Shown: piece by piece, positions 8,483 through 15,016 of the stretch | Layout of the letters: each line of letters starts with the position of its first letter | Position numbering within the stretch: the first letter of the stretch is position 1 | NCBI RefSeq assembly: GCF_021234875.1 | Contig: NZ_JAJQVM010000019.1 | Coordinates: forward strand, 1 to 64,000 | DNA from: Marinibactrum halimedae | GTDB lineage: Bacteria > Pseudomonadota > Gammaproteobacteria > Pseudomonadales > Cellvibrionaceae | Direction: 5' to 3' | DNA: 64,000 bases | Translations under genes and position numbers: made by a program | Notes under the pieces: model-generated | The model's input: the letters and a program-made list of their open reading frames with translations, nothing else | What the model was told of the DNA's origin: nothing | Databases searched by the model: none

Positions 8483-8633
8483 CGTGGTGGGTATCAGTGC
8501 CGGTGCTGCGGGTACCTTGTCCCCCGGTGCGGCTTTTATTGTTACGGCATCGGCCGCCGTATTGCCCCTGGGGGACGCCCTCGTAAAAGCCTGGTTGCCT
8601 GATTTTTATGCTCGCATGAAGAGAAAATTCTAA
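8483..8633 (+). pseudogene. Truncated 3' copy of the 410-aa gene (50 codons)
   Basis: From CGTGGTGGG at 8483 to the stop at 8633, the sequence matches 7432-7582 of the 410-aa gene without indels (constant offset of 1051). Only the Gly/Ala-rich hydrophobic tail and basic end remain. An ATG in frame further upstream (8427) lies inside the preceding terminator and has no signal, so the fragment is probably not made as a native protein, though a 50-68-residue hydrophobic peptide cannot be excluded. The TAATG overlap with the next gene is kept. Confidence 0.8.
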
Positions 8634-9472
8634 TGTTTTATCAAACCTGGGTATGGAAGGAACAAACAGAACCTTTTACACCAAAAGGGCCCAACTTATC
8701 CCGACTAAAACGTCACAAACTCAAACTGGACGGGTCTATCATTGAGATACGCTGCCCTCGCCATAATGACCCCGATACGTCTCCCAAAGTGCTTAAAGGC
8801 AATCTCGCCCTGAATGCCGAGAGTATCTTGCCTAAGGACTCGTATGGGGATAATTGGAAATACCTTCACCCCGTGACGCAAGAGTGGCAATTTTACGGGC
8901 CGCTGGGCACAGGCATGGCTGCCGGCGTCACGCTGCAATTGCATTTACTGACTTATACCAAGCACAAAAAAGGGGTGTCGTATTTTAACCCTCGTGCGTT
9001 TGAATTCGCGATCACCCAATTTTTAACTGAAAGCTTTGGTAATTGGGAAAAAAGGTTAGGTAATGATACGCAGTGTTATTTTGCACCCTTAAATTGGCAG
9101 GTGTTAGAAGGGTTCGACGTGCCGGCAGCACGGTTTGATATGGATATCAGTAATGAAACAATAAATACTCACTTTTTGATGTTTCCGGTATCGCCGGACT
9201 TTTTAGCGATGGCGAAAATAGAAATTAGTAGAGTGCCTAACACGCAATGGAAGCGCTACCCCAAGTTGGATGACTTCGTCCGCCCAGATGAGATATTCGC
9301 CTTGCGCGATTTGGTTTTGGATAACATAACATTAACCCTTTCGCCCGAGGCACAAGCACAACAAAAAGCGGCGCTGGAAGGGTTGGACGACACCGAACTG
9401 GTTAAAAGCTTTCCGCCGATTCAGTGGTTGCCGCTGGATGACGAAGGCAAGAAAAAGTTATTGCTCACTTAA
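8633..9472 (+). CDS. Putative immunity/partner protein, copy 2
   Basis: 279 residues, same length as copies 1 and 3, with no gaps between them. It shares the N-terminal MFYQTWVWKEQTEPF block and the C-terminal tail with copy 1. Its middle is the most divergent of the three: around residues 45-75 it reads NDPDTSPK and NAESILPKDSYGDN, and near residue 93-105 it has GMAAGVTLQLH. Its start overlaps the stop of the truncated effector tail, and no promoter is obvious because a terminator ends the previous unit 170 bases upstream. Expression thus needs a promoter within the tail fragment or read-through. Function is inferred from copy 1. Confidence 0.65.
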   Translation: MFYQTWVWKEQTEPFTPKGPNLSRLKRHKLKLDGSIIEIRCPRHNDPDTSPKVLKGNLALNAESILPKDSYGDNWKYLHPVTQEWQFYGPLGTGMAAGVTLQLHLLTYTKHKKGVSYFNPRAFEFAITQFLTESFGNWEKRLGNDTQCYFAPLNWQVLEGFDVPAARFDMDISNETINTHFLMFPVSPDFLAMAKIEISRVPNTQWKRYPKLDDFVRPDEIFALRDLVLDNITLTLSPEAQAQQKAALEGLDDTELVKSFPPIQWLPLDDEGKKKLLLT

Positions 9473-9487
9473 GTGGTGTGTTTTTAG

Positions 9488-9513
9488 AAGGCTTCCAATT
9501 GGAAGCCTTTTTT
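9488..9513 (+). terminator. Rho-independent terminator after copy 2
   Basis: The same 22-bp palindrome as at 8437-8458, again 15-16 bases after the stop codon and followed by a T tract. This identity shows the intergenic segment was duplicated with the gene. Confidence 0.9.
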
Positions 9514-9531
9514 GTGGCCACCCGCTTCGCC

Positions 9532-9821
9532 AACATCATGCGGCAATCAATCGTTTTAGAGCCGACCCAGAAGGAAGTATTCTAAAACTCACCAGCGATA
9601 TCAGCCGTGAGGTAACGGCGGGCAAAGGAGTTTTTGAGACAACCCAAAAAGTAGCCGCTGCAGTCATGCCCGTGGTGGGTATCAGTGCCGGTGGTGCGGG
9701 TACCTTGTCACCCGGTGCGGCTTTTATTGTTACGGCATCGGCCGCCGTATTGCCCCTGGGGGATGCTCTAGTGAAAGCCTGGCTGCCTGATTTTTATGCT
9801 CGAATAAAGAGAAAATTTTAA
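9532..9821 (+). pseudogene. Truncated, internally deleted 3' copy of the 410-aa gene
   Basis: From about 9546 to 9821 the sequence matches 7307-7582 (INRFRADPEGSILKL to ARIKRKF, about 92 codons). The preceding ~15 bases (CAACATCATGCGGC) resemble 7018-7028 of the same gene. This copy therefore looks like a longer fragment from which about 275 bp were deleted. The upstream frame is open to 9438 through the end of copy 2, but that reading is a shadow. The fragment has no start signal of its own. Confidence 0.75.
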
Positions 9822-10660
9822 TGTTTTATAAAACCTGGGTATGGAAGGAACAAACAGAACCTTTTACGCCAAAAGGCCCGAACTTATCCCGACTAAAACG
9901 TCACAAACTCAAATTGGACGGGTCTGTCATTGAGATATGCAGTCCTCGCCATCGTAGTCCCCACAGAGAATCAAAGGTGCTCAAAGGCAATATTGCTTTG
10001 TGTGCCGACAGTGTCTTGCATAGGGGCCCATTTGGTGATAATTGGAAATGTATTCACCCCGTTACGCAACAGTGGGAATTTTACGGGCCGTTGGGCACAG
10101 GTTCTTGTGGTATTGTCACGCTGAGTTTTTATTTGTTGACTTATACCAAACACAAAAAAGGGGTATCGTATTTTAATCCTCGCGCGTTTGAATTCGCGAT
10201 CACCCAATTTTTAACTGAAAGCTTTGGTGATTGGGAAAAAAATGTGGGTAATGATACCCAGTGTTATTTTGCACCTTTAAATTGGCGGGTGTTAGAGGAG
10301 TTTGGCGTGCCAGCAGCACGGTTTGATATGGATATCAGTGATGAAACAAGAAGTACTCACTTTTTGATGTTTCCGGTATCGCCGGATTTTTTAGCGATGG
10401 CGAGAATAGAAATTAGTAGAGTGCCTAACACGCAATGGAAGCGCTACCCCAAATTAGATGACTTCGTCCGCCCGGATGAGATGTTTGCCCTGCGCGATTT
10501 GGTTTTCGACAACATAACATTAACCCTTTCACCCGAAGCACAAACACAACAAAAAGCGGCGCTGGAAGGGTTGGACGACACCGAACTGGTTAAGAGCTTT
10601 CCGCCGATTCAGTGGTTGCCGCTGGATGACGAAGGCAAAAAGAAATTGTTGCTTACCTAA
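9821..10660 (+). CDS. Putative immunity/partner protein, copy 3
   Basis: 279 residues. It is a mosaic: residues 45-60 (RHRSPHRESKVLKGN) match copy 1, while residues 107-165 (YTKHKKGVSYFNPRAF and onward) match copy 2, and the last 80 residues are again like copy 1. Other positions (for example VLHRGPFGDN, SCGIVTLSFY) are unique. Start coupling by TAATG is kept. As for copies 1 and 2, no known domain is seen; an immunity or partner role is inferred from the locus layout. Confidence 0.65.
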   Translation: MFYKTWVWKEQTEPFTPKGPNLSRLKRHKLKLDGSVIEICSPRHRSPHRESKVLKGNIALCADSVLHRGPFGDNWKCIHPVTQQWEFYGPLGTGSCGIVTLSFYLLTYTKHKKGVSYFNPRAFEFAITQFLTESFGDWEKNVGNDTQCYFAPLNWRVLEEFGVPAARFDMDISDETRSTHFLMFPVSPDFLAMARIEISRVPNTQWKRYPKLDDFVRPDEMFALRDLVFDNITLTLSPEAQTQQKAALEGLDDTELVKSFPPIQWLPLDDEGKKKLLLT

Positions 10661-10677
10661 TACAGTGAGCAGCATAG

Positions 10678-10700
10678 GGTCCGCAAAATAGCGGGCCTTT
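10678..10700 (+). terminator. Probable weak terminator after copy 3
   Basis: Seven-base stem GGTCCGC/GCGGGCC (one G-T pair) with a 6-base loop, followed by only three T. It differs from the palindrome after copies 1 and 2, so it marks the outer border of the duplicated block. Confidence 0.5.
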
Positions 10701-10920
10701 GACCTCTTTCTACGAGCTTATGTGAACTGAAAATAGGCTTAATTCCAACTCAGTTCACATTACCCACAAGAAACTTCAATAAGTCTGATGATAGCCTGTG
10801 GATAACTAAAGGCAGGCCGCTCTTTATCGAGACAAACCGACTCTGCTGAATAACTGAGCGACGACGATAAATTGCCCTTTTATGCTCTCTTACAGCGCTA
10901 AGCCCTGTAAATTAACGTAG

Positions 10921-11916
10921 TTAATCCTCGCACCATTCGTACTGACCAGGCTGGTATTCCACAAACGGCTCTCCTAATTGTCGACGCCGTTCAAGACGAG
11001 TACAAATATCCAGTATCACGCGTCGAAACCAGGTATGCAAAGGGGAGTTGCGTAAACGTTCGTGGTTCACCAAGGTGTAACTCACCACAGCGTCTTCTGA
11101 GGAAGCGATATTCAATTGCGTTAAATTGTCGCTCAATTTGGTGTAATGCAATGCGGCAGGCGGCGCGAGCATGACACAATCGGTGCGGCGCAGCACCTCC
11201 AGTGCTGCAGGTAAATGTGAGGTTTCGAACACCACATTCTCTCTGCTTCCCCCTCTTTTTTCGGAAGGGTGAAACTGACGGATTTGCTCTAGCTCGCGCT
11301 GATCAGAAACGTAAAAATGCACATGAGGGTAAGACAAAACGTCTTCCTCTTCGGCTTGTTTACCCACCAATGGATGCGTGTCTCGTGCAACCCACACTGG
11401 TGGCATCGCTCCCACCAAATGCACATCAAATTCCGACCCGTATTGCGCCCGCCGCATGTGCAACGCAAAATCCAAACTGCCATCGGCAAGCCGTTCCAGT
11501 TGTCGTTCAACCCGATTAAATGCATGTACACGAATGCCGGGCGCCCGTCGTTGCAGAAAATCGACCAGAACCGGTAAGAGTACAATCCCCACATAAGAGC
11601 CTACGGCTAAATGTACGTCTGCGCTGGCTGTTTTGGGGTCGAACTGATCGTCGAGAACTAACTGATCAATATCCCGTAATATTCGATGCAACACCGGCTG
11701 TAGCTGAGTGGCTTTTGGCGTAGGCACCATACCTTTGGGCGTACGCACAAAAAGCGGATCGTCAAATAAAGTTCGTAGTCGGCCTAATGATTTGCTCATC
11801 GCAGATTGCGTTACAAATACACGCTCAGCCGCTTTCGACACACTGCGCTCTTCTAACAGTGCATGCAAAGCCACTAGCAAATTCAAATCAATACGCAATA
11901 TTTGGCGTATATCCAC
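10921..11916 (-). CDS. LysR-family transcriptional regulator
   Basis: A 331-residue LysR-type regulator. I choose a GTG start at 11916 because AAGGA lies 8 bases before it; the frame is open 13 codons further with no signal. The N-terminal winged helix-turn-helix (about 5-65, DLNLLVALHALLEERSVSKA then VTQSAMSKSLGRLR) is of the NodD/LinR/SyrM-like subtype. The substrate-binding domain follows from about residue 85, with a typical two-lobe effector-binding layout. It is divergent from the DAHP synthase leader with about 185 bases between starts and promoter, so it may act on its own promoter and possibly on the aromatic gene. The inducer is unknown. Confidence 0.9.
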   Translation of the reverse strand: MDIRQILRIDLNLLVALHALLEERSVSKAAERVFVTQSAMSKSLGRLRTLFDDPLFVRTPKGMVPTPKATQLQPVLHRILRDIDQLVLDDQFDPKTASADVHLAVGSYVGIVLLPVLVDFLQRRAPGIRVHAFNRVERQLERLADGSLDFALHMRRAQYGSEFDVHLVGAMPPVWVARDTHPLVGKQAEEEDVLSYPHVHFYVSDQRELEQIRQFHPSEKRGGSRENVVFETSHLPAALEVLRRTDCVMLAPPAALHYTKLSDNLTQLNIASSEDAVVSYTLVNHERLRNSPLHTWFRRVILDICTRLERRRQLGEPFVEYQPGQYEWCED

Positions 11917-12100
11917 TCTCTTTATCCTTATTTTCAAGGCGCCTTTAATATTCATGTGACGCCACTCAATAGAGCACCTACTTTATTGCGTTATTTAACC
12001 ATAAAAGCCACCACCCCAAAGTAAACGGCTGGAATGCTTGAAATGCCTTAGTAGGAGGCGACATTTTTTATTCAATTCACTCATTCTCTCACTAACGGGG

Positions 12101-12128
12101 TTGATTTATCATCAACGCTGGTTACAAT
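12101..12128 (+). promoter_or_regulatory. Sigma-70-type promoter for the DAHP synthase leader
   Basis: TTGATT at 12101-12106 and TACAAT at 12123-12128 are separated by 16 bases. This predicts a transcript start near 12135 and a leader of about 215 bases before the DAHP synthase ATG. Confidence 0.55.
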
Positions 12129-12195
12129 TTGGGTCATGAATATTGATCGTCCGAATAATCGCTGTGTTAACAGCCATAATTTTTCACGAGGCTTG

Positions 12196-12249
12196 GTGAC
12201 AAACAACCAGGTTTCGTGGCGCGGTTTTTTTAGCTTTTATTTTAGCTAA
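12196..12249 (+). CDS. Phe/Tyr-rich leader peptide of an attenuator
   Basis: A 17-residue ORF starting at GTG 12196 (GAGG 4 bases upstream) encodes MTNNQVSWRGFFSFYFS. Five of the last seven residues are Phe or Tyr, with one Trp before them. The same frame could start at TTG 12193 or at ATG 12136, but the latter would sit almost at the predicted transcript start. Run-on of F/Y codons inside a leader, overlapping the first arm of a hairpin and followed by a terminator before an aromatic-pathway gene, is the layout of the known pheA and pheS leaders. Ribosome stalling here when charged tRNA-Phe (or Tyr) is scarce would favour read-through. Confidence 0.75.
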   Translation: MTNNQVSWRGFFSFYFS

Positions 12250-12310
12250 ACCGCGCCTGACGAGCTTTCGTAGGCAGCGAATACAACAACTGCCTACCGG
12301 AACACACCAT
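12218..12310 (+). promoter_or_regulatory. Attenuator pause and switch hairpins
   Basis: Two hairpins follow one another. The first pairs 12218-12227 with 12248-12257 (10 perfect base pairs) and its loop holds the Phe/Tyr codons and stop of the leader ORF. The second pairs 12270-12277 with 12290-12297 (GTAGGCAG/CTGCCTAC). The arm TGCCTA at 12291-12296 can instead pair with TAGGCA at 12325-12330, which lies inside the terminator hairpin. This gives mutually exclusive foldings as expected of an attenuator. Confidence 0.7.
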
Positions 12311-12350
12311 AAAAAAACCTCCGCTAGGCAAAACCAGCAGAGGTTTTTTT
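12311..12350 (+). terminator. Attenuator terminator that also holds the ribosome binding site
   Basis: Arms 12311-12321 (A7CCTC) and 12340-12350 (GAGGT7) form an 11-base-pair stem, extended inward by GCT/AGC after one mismatch, with a T7 tract as the 3' arm end. The ATG of the DAHP synthase follows directly at 12351. GAGG at 12340-12343, 7 bases before the ATG, is the only good ribosome binding site, and it is buried in the stem. The hairpin can thus stop transcription and also mask translation. Confidence 0.85.
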
Positions 12351-13598
12351 ATGTCAACGTGTGAACTTACCCTTAATGAGCCCGGCGCCGTTTTAGAGTC
12401 GATGCCAGTGAGCGTCTCCCCACCCAATAAACCGTGTGCTTCACACAATGAGGAACTTTCATCCTCACCCCCTCCCACATCCTCAAACAGCGTACCACTT
12501 CCTACTCCACAATCCATACGAACCCAATTCGCCATTGATGATGCCACCGAGGCGAGTATTTCAGCGAATCGAATCGCGATTAACCGCATACTGAAAGGTC
12601 AAGACCATCGACAATTGGTCATTACCGGCCCGTGCTCCATCCATTGCCCAAAGGCAACATTAGAGTACGCCGAAAAGCTACGAGCCCTGCAAAACAGAGT
12701 GGGGGATCAAGTTCTGTTGGTCATGCGCTGCTACCTTGAAAAACCTCGCACCACCGTGGGCTGGAAAGGGTTCATCAATGACCCCTACATGAATAACACC
12801 CATAACCTTCAAGAAGGCATTGAACAAAGCCGAAAACTGCTCATTGCAGTGGCGAATTTAGGCTTACCTATTGCGGTAGAAGCGTTGAACCCTTTATTAG
12901 TTCCCTTTTACGAAGATGTGGTTAGCTGGGCGGCTATTGGCGCCAGAACCGTTGAGTCGCAAACCCACAGAGAATTAGCCAGCGCGCTGCCCTTTGCTGC
13001 AGGCCTGAAGAATACAACCGCAGGGGATATTGATATCGCCATTGATGCGCTCGAAGCCAGTCGAGCCAGTCATACCATTACGGCCATCAACACGGTAGGC
13101 CAACTTGAATTACGTACCTCCACAGGCAACCCCCATAGCCACCTCATTCTTCGTGGCGGCAAATCAGGGCCCAATTACACACAAGATCACGTTCAATCTG
13201 TTGAAGCAAAACTGCAAAAACGCAGCATAACCAGCCGTATTATCATCGATTGCAGCCATGCTAATTCTGGCAAACAAGCCAATCGCCAACCCGAAGTGCT
13301 TCAATCCGTACGTAATCAATTATTGGATGGGAATCAGTCTATTGCGGGTATCATGCTCGAAAGCCATTTACACCAAGGAAAGCAAAAGATCAGCAATGAT
13401 CCTTCTCAGCTTTCATATGGGGTATCAATAACGGACGAATGCATTGGGTGGGATTCAACCGCCACTGAATTATTAAACTTCGCACAACAACTCAGGGAGT
13501 GGCGTACTGAAATGAGCGCTTTTCAACCCGCTGTCACCGAACCAAAGCCAATGTCAGCACAGCAAAACATGAATTCAATTCATGTTGAAGCTGAATAA
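12351..13598 (+). CDS. aroF: 3-deoxy-7-phosphoheptulonate (DAHP) synthase, AroFGH type
   Basis: A 415-residue class I DAHP synthase: phosphoenolpyruvate plus erythrose 4-phosphate give DAHP, the first step of the shikimate pathway. Family motifs are present in order: GPCSIH (about 90-95), EKPRTTVGWKG, IGARTVESQTHRELAS, ILRGGKSGPNY, DCSHANSGKQ and ESHLHQG. It is about 60 residues longer than E. coli AroG: an N-terminal Ser/Pro-rich extension and a C-terminal tail after the barrel. The start at 12351 is supported by GAGG 7 bases upstream. The symbol aroF is used for the class; which amino acid inhibits it cannot be read. The leader suggests control by Phe and perhaps Tyr. AroB and AroK are encoded elsewhere in the window. 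Confidence 0.93.
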   Translation: MSTCELTLNEPGAVLESMPVSVSPPNKPCASHNEELSSSPPPTSSNSVPLPTPQSIRTQFAIDDATEASISANRIAINRILKGQDHRQLVITGPCSIHCPKATLEYAEKLRALQNRVGDQVLLVMRCYLEKPRTTVGWKGFINDPYMNNTHNLQEGIEQSRKLLIAVANLGLPIAVEALNPLLVPFYEDVVSWAAIGARTVESQTHRELASALPFAAGLKNTTAGDIDIAIDALEASRASHTITAINTVGQLELRTSTGNPHSHLILRGGKSGPNYTQDHVQSVEAKLQKRSITSRIIIDCSHANSGKQANRQPEVLQSVRNQLLDGNQSIAGIMLESHLHQGKQKISNDPSQLSYGVSITDECIGWDSTATELLNFAQQLREWRTEMSAFQPAVTEPKPMSAQQNMNSIHVEAE

Positions 13599-13792
13599 AA
13601 AGCATTTGAGGAATATCCCACTCATCGATATTGTAAGCCTCAGTGGATGGGCTATCGCAGCCCGAGACACGAGCCTCTTGCTCCTTATGAAAATAGGCGC
13701 CCGACCTCTTGGCGCTGAATCGTGGTAGTTTCATAGGTTGAGCACTTCCCAGAGTCAAAATGTATTTCATCCAGGATACATTCGCTAGCTCA

Positions 13793-13821
13793 GCCCATTG
13801 GTAAACAATGGGCTTTTTTTT
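13793..13821 (+). terminator. Rho-independent terminator of the DAHP synthase gene
   Basis: Perfect 8-base-pair stem GCCCATTG/CAATGGGC with loop GTAAA and eight T. It lies about 195 bases after the stop codon; the sequence between (13599-13792) shows no gene. Confidence 0.88.
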
Positions 13822-13952
13822 GCCCTAAATATTCGCGTATTGACCTACCCCACCCAGAGCGATTAAAAAAATTTCCCCAAACTGTCCTCATATTTCACTC
13901 GTTCCGGTAAGTATCATTGTTCCCACAATCAGGACTTTACAAGGACGAAATT

Positions 13953-14936
13953 ATGATACTTAACAAGATACACTGGACAATCGCTGTTTCATTTTTACTC
14001 TTAACCACTGCCTTTTCTACCCACGCAAACCATCGCTCTTTGGTGTTAATAAGTAACCATCATAATACTCAGGAGTGCAGTGCCTCTCACGTACTGCTAC
14101 ATGACTTTGAATCGCCCGTGTGTATTGCTCCTTCATTACTCCAGAGCATCAGCTTCCAATACGACGGCGAATGCGTAGAGAAAGAACACGTGCCTATTGA
14201 AGGCACAGACATGTGCGTCAAGCCCAAACAAATCAAGCTAGACATCAACCATAAAAGTATGCGCTTTATCGAACGTAACCTCAGTAAAGAATATTGCGCT
14301 TATGGATATTTACCTATTGAGGAACAACATTACTGTGCCGCCGATTACCTCGCCATTAAACTCATAAAAAATCGTGGTAAATTGGTCTTCCCCAAATTGC
14401 GATGCCCAAAAGGCTTTCAACAAGCCCCAAGCTCCACCCAATGCGTACCTGTAGTCTCTCAAAAAATAACGTCTCCACTTAAAACCGTACTACAAACACC
14501 CGCATTAAGGCAGTGCGCCAAGGGCTACATGAAAACTCCTGGTAAACCATTGTGTCTCGATCAAAAAATTGTCAAACGCAGTTCCCACAAAGAGAGTTTC
14601 GGCATTAAAATTCCAGCTAAAAAATGCCCAATCTACTGGGAGAGAATGAATAAAACCGGCTTTTGTGTTCCGAGCTTCTCAGCCATTGTTTATCGAACCG
14701 TACTCGATGATTACCTCTCTTCCGAGGAGGGGGAAAGTGTATTAAGTATCGATATAGTAAAAAAACCCTGTGTAGGAAACCTCAGCGCCATTCCTCAGCC
14801 TTCCAATGACGACCCGAAAGAGGAAGATGACACCTCTGAAGATAACGATGAGGAAGAAAGCGAAGGAGAAAACGTTGATGTTCCTGTCTGTTTTGAACAA
14901 TACTATTCACGAAACGGCTGGCCAATTCCATATTAG
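13953..14936 (+). CDS. Secreted protein with repeated cysteine pairs, unknown function
   Basis: A 327-residue protein started at ATG 13953 (AAGGA 7 bases upstream). A signal peptide of about 26 residues ends in STHA. The mature part contains about six repeats of two cysteines 12-14 residues apart, at a period of roughly 35-45 residues: four pairs are exactly C-x12-C, often C-x2-G-(F/Y) at the start and C-(V/L/A) at the end (for example RCPKGFQQAPSSTQCVP). This suggests small disulfide-closed loops in tandem. Near the C-terminus is a strongly acidic stretch (KEEDDTSEDNDEEES) before a last cysteine. I do not recognise the family; a periplasmic or surface-exposed binding protein is plausible. 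Its end is 57 bases from the convergent kinase gene. Confidence 0.7.
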   Translation: MILNKIHWTIAVSFLLLTTAFSTHANHRSLVLISNHHNTQECSASHVLLHDFESPVCIAPSLLQSISFQYDGECVEKEHVPIEGTDMCVKPKQIKLDINHKSMRFIERNLSKEYCAYGYLPIEEQHYCAADYLAIKLIKNRGKLVFPKLRCPKGFQQAPSSTQCVPVVSQKITSPLKTVLQTPALRQCAKGYMKTPGKPLCLDQKIVKRSSHKESFGIKIPAKKCPIYWERMNKTGFCVPSFSAIVYRTVLDDYLSSEEGESVLSIDIVKKPCVGNLSAIPQPSNDDPKEEDDTSEDNDEEESEGENVDVPVCFEQYYSRNGWPIPY

Positions 14937-14973
14937 TTTGGAATACGACTAACCCTCATTACGATAAATAGAA

Positions 14974-15016
14974 ATCGTGCTATAGAACCATACTCACTGT
15001 TTTTCTATGGCACGAT
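14974..15016 (-). terminator. Stem-loop overlapping the kinase stop codon
   Basis: Arms 14974-14987 and 15003-15016 are 14 bases long with a single mismatch that is a G-U pair on the leftward transcript. The kinase stop codon lies in the loop. The leftward strand continues with TTTCTATTTA, so a terminator is plausible. Confidence 0.5.

Larger units (their letters stand above)
7432..10660 (+). repeat. Tandem duplication: 3' end of the 410-aa gene plus the 279-aa gene, three copies
   Basis: The block made of the last ~150 bp of the 410-aa gene and the whole 279-aa gene is present three times, with toxin-tail ends at 7582, 8633 and 9821 (steps of 1051 and 1188 bp). Tail copies are nearly identical. 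The 279-aa genes are nearly identical at their 5' and 3' ends but differ in the middle. The same 22-bp palindromic terminator follows copies 1 and 2. The array looks like repeated unequal exchange followed by divergence or gene conversion. Confidence 0.9.

Noticed and set aside
8427-8633. 68-residue ORF as an independent small hydrophobic toxin gene
   Set aside because: Its start lies in the previous unit's terminator, it has no ribosome site, and from 8483 on it is an exact remnant of the 410-aa gene. A real product is not excluded but unsupported.
9438-9821. 127-residue ORF
   Set aside because: The first ~30 codons are a wrong-frame reading of copy 2 and its terminator; only the remnant of the 410-aa gene is meaningful.
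12136-12249. 37-residue version of the leader peptide from ATG 12136
   Set aside because: The predicted transcript start is at about 12135, which would make this ATG leaderless; the GTG/TTG at 12193-12196 with GAGG upstream fits better. Not fully excluded.
13534-13770. Leftward 78-residue ORF after the DAHP synthase gene
   Set aside because: It overlaps the end of the DAHP synthase gene, has no recognisable product and no clear ribosome site.
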